Assembly (NCBI GenBank): GCA_009885085.1
Contig: VFLK01000015.1
Coordinates: forward strand, 1 to 45,469
DNA from: Minisyncoccota bacterium
GTDB taxonomy: Bacteria > Patescibacteriota > Microgenomatia > UBA1400 > PJMF01
Length of the DNA stretch: 45,469 nt
Direction of reading: 5' to 3'
Both the position numbers and the translations under genes were made by a program. Shown one piece after another: positions 20,167-28,358 of this stretch; position 1 is the stretch's first letter, and each line of letters starts with the position of its first letter. The notes beneath the pieces were generated by a model. The model made no database searches. It was not told the origin of the DNA and saw only the letters and a program-made list of their open reading frames with translations.

Positions 20167-21201
20167 ATGATTAGCGGCGAAATTAATCAAGATCCTTCTC
20201 ATGAAGAAAGACATATTGACAGGCCAAGAGCAGGTATTCTTTTAAAGAACCTAGATCTTCGTCAAGAATTTGCTAAGATTTTCCCTGAAGTTCCTGATGA
20301 AATAGTAAGTAGTTTTTCCTTTAAAATGTTGAAAGCACATTATAGAAATCCGCTCCCCGGATTTAGTCTTGATGGAGTGTTGTATTCGATTGTTGCAACT
20401 CTTGGAATTGATGGAGGCGGAAGAGCTTTCTATCTGATTGAAAAAGAGCCAAGAGATAGAGATGAAAATGCTCTAATCGATGAAATTGTAATCTATCAGT
20501 TACTTCTAAATTCACCTTCAAAAAATGAATTTCATATACCTAAATTTGCTCTTATCCAGAGAGAAGGCAGGGAAAAGAATGAATATAAGGTTGTTAATCC
20601 CAAAATTAGTGAATTTCCAGATACGGAGATTTCTATTTTGCTGGAAGACATTGATGGTAAAAAAGAAAATATTGATGGTGAATATGTACCAGGAGAAACT
20701 CCTCCTCAGGAGAGATTGAAAATATTTTTTAATACTTTTCTTCCAATTGCTTTTGATCTAGCAAACCGTCACAGAATTTTGCTCGATGACACAAAAGATA
20801 ATAATTTTCGTAAAAAACCTGAAAATGATTTTTATCACATGATTGATTTTGGGAATGCAAAATTATATCGACCAGAAGAGGAAAAGGAATTGCTGAATGA
20901 TTTTATTAATCTAGCCCTATCAAGAGATTCCGAGAAATTTGCTCAGGAAGATGTTAGTAAAGTTTTGAAAGTTTTAGAAAAACTAGATATTATTATTGAG
21001 GAAAAGTCATTTGATACTGAAGGTTTACTTATTGATCCTCAAGATACTAAATGTTTAGAGATTACTACAGGATCAATTGCTAGGCTATTCGACGATCTGT
21101 TGATACATAGAGAGGGTTCTGAAGACTGCAATGCTGATGAATTAGATAGAGTCATAGTATTTCTCGATTATGTTAATGCATTGAAGAAGAAAGAAGTTTA
21201 A
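20167..21201 (+). CDS. putative protein-kinase-like fold protein
   Basis: LANRHRILLDDTKDNNF (catalytic-loop-like) and YHMIDFGNAKLY (DFG-like). Confidence 0.45.
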   Translation: MISGEINQDPSHEERHIDRPRAGILLKNLDLRQEFAKIFPEVPDEIVSSFSFKMLKAHYRNPLPGFSLDGVLYSIVATLGIDGGGRAFYLIEKEPRDRDENALIDEIVIYQLLLNSPSKNEFHIPKFALIQREGREKNEYKVVNPKISEFPDTEISILLEDIDGKKENIDGEYVPGETPPQERLKIFFNTFLPIAFDLANRHRILLDDTKDNNFRKKPENDFYHMIDFGNAKLYRPEEEKELLNDFINLALSRDSEKFAQEDVSKVLKVLEKLDIIIEEKSFDTEGLLIDPQDTKCLEITTGSIARLFDDLLIHREGSEDCNADELDRVIVFLDYVNALKKKEV

Positions 21202-21216
21202 AGAAATTCGGAAAAG

Positions 21217-21597
21217 ATGAATATAACTATCCCTGAAATCGATGCAGTCTTTCTAACTTTAGGGAAATTTGCAGAAGGACTAAAACTTAAGTTTAATATT
21301 GATGGTGAAGAGATACATAAAACTATAGAGTTACTTTTAAAATTAAATTTTTTAATATCAAAAGCTAAAGAGCCACAAAAAAATGTGCAGGATGAAAATG
21401 TTTTAGGTAAAAAATATAGTAATGAAGATATAAAGCAGACTGTGGCTATGATTTTAAAACAAGCACTAGCATTAGGTATGCAGTTAGATGGTTATGAAAT
21501 CTTTAATACTGAGAATATTCAAAGAGTTATTTTTATTCTAAATAAAATTGATGACCTTGATTCTCAAGAGAAAAAAGCACTACAAGGTAAAGCTTAA
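21217..21597 (+). CDS. hypothetical helical protein
   Basis: 126-aa ORF. Confidence 0.5.
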   Translation: MNITIPEIDAVFLTLGKFAEGLKLKFNIDGEEIHKTIELLLKLNFLISKAKEPQKNVQDENVLGKKYSNEDIKQTVAMILKQALALGMQLDGYEIFNTENIQRVIFILNKIDDLDSQEKKALQGKA

Positions 21598-21648
21598 TTT
21601 TTTAAGCCGTCTACTGCTTTCATTTAAACCTGATAAAATACATCCTAT

Positions 21649-22731
21649 ATGTCTTTATCTGTAGGAATAGTTGGTTTACCAAATGTAGGAAAATCTACGT
21701 TATTTAACGCGCTCCTAAAACGTCAAGCTGCGCTGGCTGCTAATTATCCTTTTGCAACCATAGATCCAAATACTGGGATTGTTCCTGTGCCTGATGATCG
21801 TTTGGAAGTTTTGGCAAAGGCGGTTGGTACTCAGACAATTAAACCTGCTACTGTGGAGTTTGTGGATATTGCTGGACTGGTTGCTGGAGCTAGTAAGGGC
21901 GAAGGCTTGGGAAATAAATTTTTGGCAAATATTAGGGAAACTGATTTAGTTTGCCATGTAGTGAGGGGTTTTAGCGATGATTCGATACTACGAGAGGGTA
22001 GTACTGATCCAAAATCAGACCGAGAAATAATCGAGATGGAACTTTTGTTGGCTGATATTGCTACTTTAGAAAAGCAAAAGCAACCAAAAGCAACCAAAGA
22101 CAAAGAACTTTTGTTTAGGTGGGATGTGACTCAAAAGATGCTTCAAACTGCAATGGAAGGCAAATTGATTTCTTCAGTTCTAAACTCTGAAGTAGAGAAA
22201 AAAGTGGGCAGAGAAATGGGGTTGCTCACCGCTAAAGAAATTATTTACATTATTAATGTTGATGAAAATGTGATCAGTCAGCAGGAATCTCAGACTAAAA
22301 ATTATGCTGATCTTTTAAATGTTTCTCCAGATCAAATTGTGATTATTAGTGCCAAAATTGAAAGTGAGATTGCTTCCTTGGGCGACGAAGACTCAGCTTT
22401 ATTTTTGGAAGAATTGGGATTAAAGAAAAGTGGTTTGGAAAGATTAATTCAAAAGGCTTATGACCGACTTGGTTTGCAAACTTATCTTACTGCCGGTGAG
22501 ATTGAAGTCAGAGCATGGACAATTAAAAAAGGCACGCTAGCCCCTCAAGCAGCAGGTGTGATCCACACAGATTTTGAAAAAAAGTTTATTAAGGCCAAGG
22601 TAGTTTCTTATCAAGATTTTCTAGACTTTGATGGTTGGAAGGGTACGAAAGAAAAGGGTAAGCAGAGAATTGAAGGTAAGGATTACGAAATGAGAGCTGA
22701 TGATGTGGTTGAGTTTATGATTGGAAGCTGA
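21649..22731 (+). CDS. ychF: Obg-family ATPase YchF
   Basis: GLPNVGKSTLFNAL, DIAGLVAGASKGEGLGN, C-terminal TGS region GTLAPQAAGVIHTDFEKKFIKAKV. Confidence 0.97.
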   Translation: MSLSVGIVGLPNVGKSTLFNALLKRQAALAANYPFATIDPNTGIVPVPDDRLEVLAKAVGTQTIKPATVEFVDIAGLVAGASKGEGLGNKFLANIRETDLVCHVVRGFSDDSILREGSTDPKSDREIIEMELLLADIATLEKQKQPKATKDKELLFRWDVTQKMLQTAMEGKLISSVLNSEVEKKVGREMGLLTAKEIIYIINVDENVISQQESQTKNYADLLNVSPDQIVIISAKIESEIASLGDEDSALFLEELGLKKSGLERLIQKAYDRLGLQTYLTAGEIEVRAWTIKKGTLAPQAAGVIHTDFEKKFIKAKVVSYQDFLDFDGWKGTKEKGKQRIEGKDYEMRADDVVEFMIGS

Positions 22732-22744
22732 TCTTTGGGAAAAC

Positions 22745-22883
22745 TTTGTGTTATAATATCCACAATAATAATTAAGTTTTGTCCATTTGTGAGAGTTTGA
22801 TTTGAAAAAGTCTTAAAAAACTTCTAAAAACTACTATTACAAATTCCAAGTGCACCTTAGGACGAAACAGAAAGGAGCGTAAC
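22745..22883 (+). promoter_or_regulatory. rpsF leader; promoter (TATAAT in gtgttataatatcc) and candidate S6:S18-type leader
   Basis: aagtgcaccttaggacgaaacagaaaggagcg immediately upstream of rpsF in an rpsF-ssb-rpsR operon. Confidence 0.4.
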
Positions 22884-23243
22884 ATGATGGAAATTTTGGC
22901 ATCAGCTAGAACTCGTCAATACGAATTGACTTATCTAGTGCCTGGTTCACTTTCATCTAGTGAAGTCTCAACAATAAACGAAGCAATCGTGAAGCTTCTA
23001 AAAAAACACAGTGTTAAAATTCTTTCCCAAGCAGATTGGGGCAAAAAAGAGTTGGCTTATCCAATTAAGTTCAAAAGCAAAAAAAACTATGAGGGTTTTT
23101 ACACTCACATGGTTTTAGAGGCTGATGCAGCAAATATTGGTAAGTTTGAAAAGAGTATATACTTGATTCAAGAAGTAATTCGACACTTAATTGTGTTGGC
23201 TGAAAAAGAGTCTTCAAGCGTAGAGGATTTGAGAGTCGAGTAA
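22884..23243 (+). CDS. rpsF: 30S ribosomal protein S6
   Basis: YELTYLVPG; WGKKELAYPIKFKSKKNYEGFY; synteny with ssb and rpsR. Confidence 0.93.
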   Translation: MMEILASARTRQYELTYLVPGSLSSSEVSTINEAIVKLLKKHSVKILSQADWGKKELAYPIKFKSKKNYEGFYTHMVLEADAANIGKFEKSIYLIQEVIRHLIVLAEKESSSVEDLRVE

Positions 23244-23338
23244 TGGTTGTACAATTTACAGTTTATGAAAGAATTGTAAATATAATATATGTTTAGTATC
23301 AGTCCCACCAGTTTTGGATGGGAGAAAGAAAGGAAAGT

Positions 23339-23839
23339 ATGTCGGTAAGATCATTAAATAAAGTTATGTTAATAGGTAACTTAACAAGAGATCCTAATTT
23401 ACGTTATACACCAAGTAATACAGCAGTTTGTTCTTTTGGAATTGCTACCAACAGATCTTGGGCACCAAGTGATGGAGGCGACAAGCAAGAGAGAGTTGAA
23501 TTTCACAACATAGTTGCATGGTCAAAACTTGCAGATATTTGCGGTCAATTACTCCATAAGGGCGACAAAATCTACGTTGAAGGTAGATTGCAAACAAGAG
23601 ATTGGAAGGGTGAGGACGGAACCGAAAGAAAGACTACCGAAATAGTAATAGATAACATGATTCTTTTACGTTCAGCATCTGGAGCAACAGGTTCTTATTC
23701 AGAAAATGATTCTGAAGAAGAAACCGCTCCTAAGGCAAAGTCTACAAGCAAGAAACCTGCTCCAAAAGAAAGCAATGATTCTGGCGAAGATCAAGACATG
23801 CCAAGTGCTGAAGACGTATCTGATGATGTTCCATTTTAG
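23339..23839 (+). CDS. ssb: single-stranded DNA-binding protein
   Basis: SLNKVMLIGNLTRDPNLRYTPSNTAVCSFGIATNR; acidic C-terminus ending DDVPF. Confidence 0.95.
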   Translation: MSVRSLNKVMLIGNLTRDPNLRYTPSNTAVCSFGIATNRSWAPSDGGDKQERVEFHNIVAWSKLADICGQLLHKGDKIYVEGRLQTRDWKGEDGTERKTTEIVIDNMILLRSASGATGSYSENDSEEETAPKAKSTSKKPAPKESNDSGEDQDMPSAEDVSDDVPF

Positions 23840-23864
23840 TTTTAACTAAGGGAGAAAAATAATT

Positions 23865-24092
23865 ATGATGAAAAGAAAAAAAATTAAACGCTTCAAGCGT
23901 GCAATGAAGGTCGGTGAGAATATAACATTCTCATACAAAAAAGTAGATGTATTGTCTAAGTTCGTTAATGAGCAAGGATCAATTATGTCTAGAGAAGAAA
24001 GCGGTCTTACTCAAAAACAACAGAGAAGATTAGCTCAATCTGTTAAGAGAGCAAGACATTTGGCAATGTTGCCATTTACTCAAGTTCTTTAA
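23865..24092 (+). CDS. rpsR: 30S ribosomal protein S18
   Basis: VLSKFVNEQGSIMSREESGLTQKQQRRLAQSVKRARHLAMLPFT. Confidence 0.95.
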   Translation: MMKRKKIKRFKRAMKVGENITFSYKKVDVLSKFVNEQGSIMSREESGLTQKQQRRLAQSVKRARHLAMLPFTQVL

Positions 24093-24111
24093 AGAATTTT
24101 GTAAAAAAATC

Positions 24112-24143
24112 AAAAAAGGCAACGAGCGATCGTTGCCTTTTTT
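24112..24143 (+). terminator. rho-independent terminator after rpsR
   Basis: aaaaaaGGCAACGAgcgaTCGTTGCCtttttt. Confidence 0.92.
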
Positions 24144-24226
24144 ATAGATTTTGTTTGTATCAGTATGCAAATATATCATTTAATGGTGGTTTAAATATTC
24201 GGCAAGAGTTAGTAGAATGATTCCCT

Positions 24227-25492
24227 ATGATTAAAAAATTCAAGATTAGTTATATAAGTAATATATTTTTAGCTTTGATAGTATTATTTCTAGGTGCATT
24301 TATAGAATATAAATATCAGTACTTGAGTAGATATGAGCGGATTAATGAGGCTGCAGTTGAGGGATCTAGTGAGAGTTCTCAGTTATCAAAAATCATGGCC
24401 GCTACAATTCCAGCTGGCAAAGAAAACATAAATTTTGATACTTTTTGGGAAGTATGGTCAATTCTTGAAAAGACTTATATAGATCAAGAGAAAATTGATT
24501 CCAACAAGATGGTTGATGGAGCAATTGCTGGTATGACTTCTTCATTAGAAGATCCATACACGATGTATCTATCTCCAAAAGATAATGAAAGAAGTGGTCA
24601 AGATCTAGCTGGATCATTCTATGGTGTCGGAATAGAGCTAGGCTATATAGATGGATTTTTAGCTGCTGTTGCTCCTTTGAATGGAAGTCCTGCAGTATTG
24701 GCAGGAGTTGAGGCCGGCGATTACATTATCAATGTAAAAGATGTTGCAAAAAATATTGATGAAGACAGTACCAAATGGTCTTTGACCAAGGCAGTAGATA
24801 CAATTAGAGGTCCAAAGGATTCACCAGTTATATTAACCTTGGTTAGAAAAGGTGTCGATCAACCATTTGATATCACAGTTAACAGAGGCGAAATTATAGT
24901 TGAGTCAGCAACTTTAAAATTTGTTGAACATGCTGGAAAAAGAGTTGCTCATGTTACGCTTTCAAGATTCGGTGAGCGAACAACCGCTGAGTGGGACGCA
25001 ATTGTGACCGAAATATTAGCTCAAAAAGATTCCATAAATGGAGTAGTACTTGATATGAGAAACAACCCCGGTGGTTTCTTTGATGTATCCATTGATATTG
25101 CAAGCGAGTTTATTGAAGAAGGCACAGTTGTTACACAAAAGGACAGACTTATTGAACAAAATTTTGCTGCACGTGGTCAAGCTAGACTCAAAGATATGCC
25201 ACTAGAGGTTTTGATTAATAGAGGTAGTGCATCAGCATCAGAGATCGTTGCAGGAGCTGTCAGGGATAGGATTGGAGCAAAGCTAATTGGAGAGAATAGC
25301 TTTGGAAAAGGTACAGTACAAGACCGTATAATCTTGTCAAATGGTGGCGGTTTGCATGTGACAGTTGCTAAGTGGTTGCTTCCAGCTGGTGCTTGGATTC
25401 ACCATGAAGGAATTCCTGCTGATATCGAAGTTAAGGCAAATTCAGAAACCCCAGAAGATGAACAGTTATTGAGGGCTATTGAGGAAATCTAA
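24227..25492 (+). CDS. S41 family C-terminal processing peptidase (CtpA-like), membrane anchored
   Basis: N-terminal TM, PDZ region (GVEAGDYIINVKDV), GVVLDMRNNPGGF, NRGSASASEIVAGAVRD, GENSFGKGTVQ. Confidence 0.95.
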   Translation: MIKKFKISYISNIFLALIVLFLGAFIEYKYQYLSRYERINEAAVEGSSESSQLSKIMAATIPAGKENINFDTFWEVWSILEKTYIDQEKIDSNKMVDGAIAGMTSSLEDPYTMYLSPKDNERSGQDLAGSFYGVGIELGYIDGFLAAVAPLNGSPAVLAGVEAGDYIINVKDVAKNIDEDSTKWSLTKAVDTIRGPKDSPVILTLVRKGVDQPFDITVNRGEIIVESATLKFVEHAGKRVAHVTLSRFGERTTAEWDAIVTEILAQKDSINGVVLDMRNNPGGFFDVSIDIASEFIEEGTVVTQKDRLIEQNFAARGQARLKDMPLEVLINRGSASASEIVAGAVRDRIGAKLIGENSFGKGTVQDRIILSNGGGLHVTVAKWLLPAGAWIHHEGIPADIEVKANSETPEDEQLLRAIEEI

Positions 25493-25565
25493 AATTCTGA
25501 TGAGGTTTTAAAATATGGTTTCATTATATAGGTTAATAGTGTAAAATCGTGTTTAATTTGTTACG

Positions 25566-26219
25566 TTGATTAAAATCTCTGCCCAGAAAGTGTTTTTTAT
25601 GTTGAACAATCTGTGGTATTTCTTTATCAGTTCTAACTCTCAATCTATTTCCACAATTATTGTAGGACTGTTTGCTTTTATTATCTATAGATTTGAAAAA
25701 GTTGATAAAGAGAAGACTTCTGCTTATATAATTTTGGAAGAATTGAGGAGTATAGAAAGAACTATTGATCGTTTAAGAGAAGTTGGAGACTTAACAAGTG
25801 TCACTCCAAGTGCTTTGTCAACACAAGGCTGGGTTCAACATAGAAATTTAGTAGTAAAATATCTAGACTTTGATCAAGCGATGGAGGTTGGTTTATATTA
25901 TCAACGAATTGATTCTTTAAGAGAAACAATAATTCAATGGAGATCTAGTTACTTTAAGAGCTTGGAGGCAAAATCTCAAGGTATTCAGAATAAATTAATT
26001 GAGCTCGCAAGTTCAGAAAAAAGTAGACAAAAGTATGAAGCAGAAAAAGAAAATATTACGAGTATAATTCATGCAGATACATATTTTTTTGAGCCGTCTG
26101 TTATAAGAAGTAAAATATCAACTGTTTTGCCTCTTATAATACCAATTTCAAGTGGCTTAATAGGAGAAAAGATAAAGTCTATTACAGAAAAGAACTGGTT
26201 TCAAACGGTCTTAAGATAA
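25566..26219 (+). CDS. hypothetical membrane-anchored protein
   Basis: 217-aa ORF with N-terminal hydrophobic segment. Confidence 0.55.
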   Translation: MIKISAQKVFFMLNNLWYFFISSNSQSISTIIVGLFAFIIYRFEKVDKEKTSAYIILEELRSIERTIDRLREVGDLTSVTPSALSTQGWVQHRNLVVKYLDFDQAMEVGLYYQRIDSLRETIIQWRSSYFKSLEAKSQGIQNKLIELASSEKSRQKYEAEKENITSIIHADTYFFEPSVIRSKISTVLPLIIPISSGLIGEKIKSITEKNWFQTVLR

Positions 26220-26232
26220 AATTATATTTTAA

Positions 26233-26334
26233 AAGAAAACAAATAAATGTTTACAACGTGAGTCTCAGCGAAACTCTAATTAATTTATAAATAAAGAGCG
26301 TAAACTCATGTTGGAAATATTTATTTGTTTTCTT
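26233..26334. terminator. long imperfect hairpin between convergent genes, overlapping the prfA stop
   Basis: aagaaaacaaataaatgtttacaacgtgagt (26233-26263) versus actcatgttggaaatatttatttgttttctt (26304-26334). Confidence 0.75.
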
Positions 26335-27286
26335 CACTCAAGGCGTAAATTTTGTCCATCTCTGGATGCAATTCAATCATCATCTTGTTCAAATCACCAT
26401 CTAGAATTAATGGCAAATTATACCAAGACTGTTTTGATCTGTGATCTGTGATACGGTTTTGAGGATAGTTGTAGGTTCTAATTTTTTCAGCACGTTGGGC
26501 ACGACCAATTGCGGATCTGGCAACGCCTAATTCTTTCGTTCTTTTTTCTTCTTCAATTTCCCAAAGTTGAGATCTTAATAATTCCAAAGCGATCTTACGA
26601 TTTTGTTCTTGTTTTTTCTCTTGTTTGGAAACGATCATGATATTAGAAGGTTTATGAAACAATCTAGCTGCACTGCTAGTTTTATTAACACTTTGTCCAC
26701 CAGCTCCGCTAGCTCTAATGAACTGCCATTCGATATCTTCAGTTTTAATTTCAATTTCTTTAGGATGAATTTCTGGGAGTACAGCTACAGAAGCAGTCGA
26801 GGTATGGATTCTACCCTGGGATTCAGTTGAAGGTACTCTTTGGACTCTATGAACACCAGATTCATATTTAAATAGTTCATAAGCAGTAATGTAGCCCTTT
26901 TGATTTGGATGAATTTCTTCAAATGAGCGAGTTTTGCCAAGAATCTTGATTACTAGGTCATCGATGAATTCGATTTTTAGATTGATAATTTCGCAAAACC
27001 TAATGTACATTCTTAGAATATCGTTGGCCCAGATTTTTGCTTCATCGCCACCAGCACCTGGACGAATTTCAATAATACAGTTGACTTTTTCTTCAGGAAT
27101 TTCGTCTGGAGCAACTTGTCCTTGTTCATATTGATCGGCAGCATCTACTAGTAGCTTTTTTTGTAATAGAAGATTATCTATATCAAGTTGAGCAAGTTCT
27201 TTCATTTCTGGATCAGCCAACATTTGAGTTGACTCAGAAATTTTTGCTTCGAGTTCTTCAATTTGAGTTTGATATGGATTTGTCAT
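26321..27286 (-). CDS. prfA: peptide chain release factor 1
   Basis: RASGAGGQSVNKTSSAARL (GGQ), RVPSTESQGRIHTSTASVAVLPE. Confidence 0.96.
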   Translation of the reverse strand: MTNPYQTQIEELEAKISESTQMLADPEMKELAQLDIDNLLLQKKLLVDAADQYEQGQVAPDEIPEEKVNCIIEIRPGAGGDEAKIWANDILRMYIRFCEIINLKIEFIDDLVIKILGKTRSFEEIHPNQKGYITAYELFKYESGVHRVQRVPSTESQGRIHTSTASVAVLPEIHPKEIEIKTEDIEWQFIRASGAGGQSVNKTSSAARLFHKPSNIMIVSKQEKKQEQNRKIALELLRSQLWEIEEEKRTKELGVARSAIGRAQRAEKIRTYNYPQNRITDHRSKQSWYNLPLILDGDLNKMMIELHPEMDKIYALSEENK

Positions 27287-27348
27287 ATGTGCTTGGGATT
27301 CATTATAACCGACAAATTATCGGTTGTCTCATTTTTGTTATCTTCTAT

Positions 27349-27435
27349 TTCTCAAAATTTATAAAATAAATCTTTTGTGATCGTAGGCAGTTCGCCTAAA
27401 AGGCTCACAAAAGCCTCATTTGATAAATTTTAGAA
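27349..27435. terminator. long hairpin between rpmE and prfA
   Basis: AAAATTTAT/ATAAATTTT, CTTTTGTGA/TCACAAAAG, TAGGC/GCCTA nested arms. Confidence 0.65.
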
Positions 27436-27455
27436 AAATTAGATAAGATCTATTT

Positions 27456-27824
27456 TTATGCTTCTGCTTGGGCTTGAGCAACTGGAGAATTTTGTGTTCT
27501 AGCTTTAGCAACTTGTTTTAAAACAGTTTGTTGTTGTTGCAAAACATCTTTGTATGATTTTGATGCTTCGTCAGAATTTTTCCCAGAGATTTTCTTTTTT
27601 GAAACTTTAGATTTGATGGCTTCAGCTGCTTGAACTTTTTTCAAGAATTTATCAACACGACCTTGTCTGTCAACAAACTTCATTTCACCAGTAAAGAATG
27701 GGTGACATTTACTACAAATATCTACTTTAAGTGTGTCTAGAGTTGACCCAATTGTGAATGTTGCTCCACAACTACAAGTTACTTGTGCTTGATCTGTCCA
27801 GTTTGGATGTATGCCTTTTTTCAT
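27456..27824 (-). CDS. rpmE: 50S ribosomal protein L31 with C-terminal extension
   Basis: [30 protein letters not shown], zinc-type L31. Confidence 0.95.
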   Translation of the reverse strand: MKKGIHPNWTDQAQVTCSCGATFTIGSTLDTLKVDICSKCHPFFTGEMKFVDRQGRVDKFLKKVQAAEAIKSKVSKKKISGKNSDEASKSYKDVLQQQQTVLKQVAKARTQNSPVAQAQAEA

Positions 27825-27949
27825 AAGAGAGTTATTGTATCATAAATATTTTTTAGTTTAAGAGGAAAACTTGTTTTTTGGTTAATAAAAATGTAAGATC
27901 AGGTAGGTATAAATATACAAGAAAGGATTTTTATTCAAAAACCTGTTTG

Positions 27950-28246
27950 AGCGTGTGGCCCTAGCTTGAAAATTTTTTTCTCAATAAGGGATACGAGGAA
28001 GGGGGATGCTTAGTATGTTTGTTTTACAGAGTTTTCTAGAAACATTCATAGAAACTAAGCGATCGGACCGAGATTTGAAAGAACTTTCAGTTTGCACCCA
28101 AATTAAACAAATTAATTTACGCCAAATTGATAAATTACTAATGTAATCTCGAGTATCTACGGAGACCCTCTGGGCATTTGATAGTCCAATTAACATTATT
28201 TGTTAAACCAAGTGGTAACACTTTGAACAAAGCAAATAAGGAAATC
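27950..28246 (+). ncRNA. glmS ribozyme-like leader (divergent, with large P3-region insertion)
   Basis: directly upstream of glmS; AGCG at putative cleavage site 27950/27951; ATACGAGGAAGGGGG resembles GACGAGGATGGAGG of the B. subtilis ribozyme; AACCAAGTG-GTAA-CACTTTGAACAAAG matches the conserved ACCAAG..GNRA..CTTGAACAAAG P4/3' end. Confidence 0.78.
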
Positions 28247-28250
28247 ATAC

Positions 28251-28288
28251 TAGACTTGCAACTTTTATTTTGCTACAGGTCTATTTTT
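28251..28288 (+). terminator. intrinsic-terminator-like hairpin between ribozyme and glmS
   Basis: TAGACTTG ... CAGGTCTA followed by TTTTT. Confidence 0.6.
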
Positions 28289-28302
28289 CAAATTACAAAC
28301 TC

Positions 28303-28337
28303 TTTCTATATATCTGTTTTTGTCGCATATATAGAAA
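28303..28337 (+). promoter_or_regulatory. 11-bp perfect hairpin just upstream of glmS
   Basis: TTTCTATATAT / ATATATAGAAA. Confidence 0.6.
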
Positions 28338-28358
28338 AAAACAATTAAAGGACTTTTT

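Noticed and set aside
27981-28196. 71-aa ORF on - strand between rpmE and glmS
   Set aside because: Lies within the structured glmS leader with no recognisable RBS or motifs; better explained by the ribozyme-like RNA on the opposite strand.
27900-28250. RNase P RNA, tmRNA or SRP RNA in the gap before glmS
   Set aside because: Conserved RNase P (GAGGAAAGTCC), tmRNA tRNA-like end and SRP loop motifs are absent; glmS ribozyme motifs fit instead.
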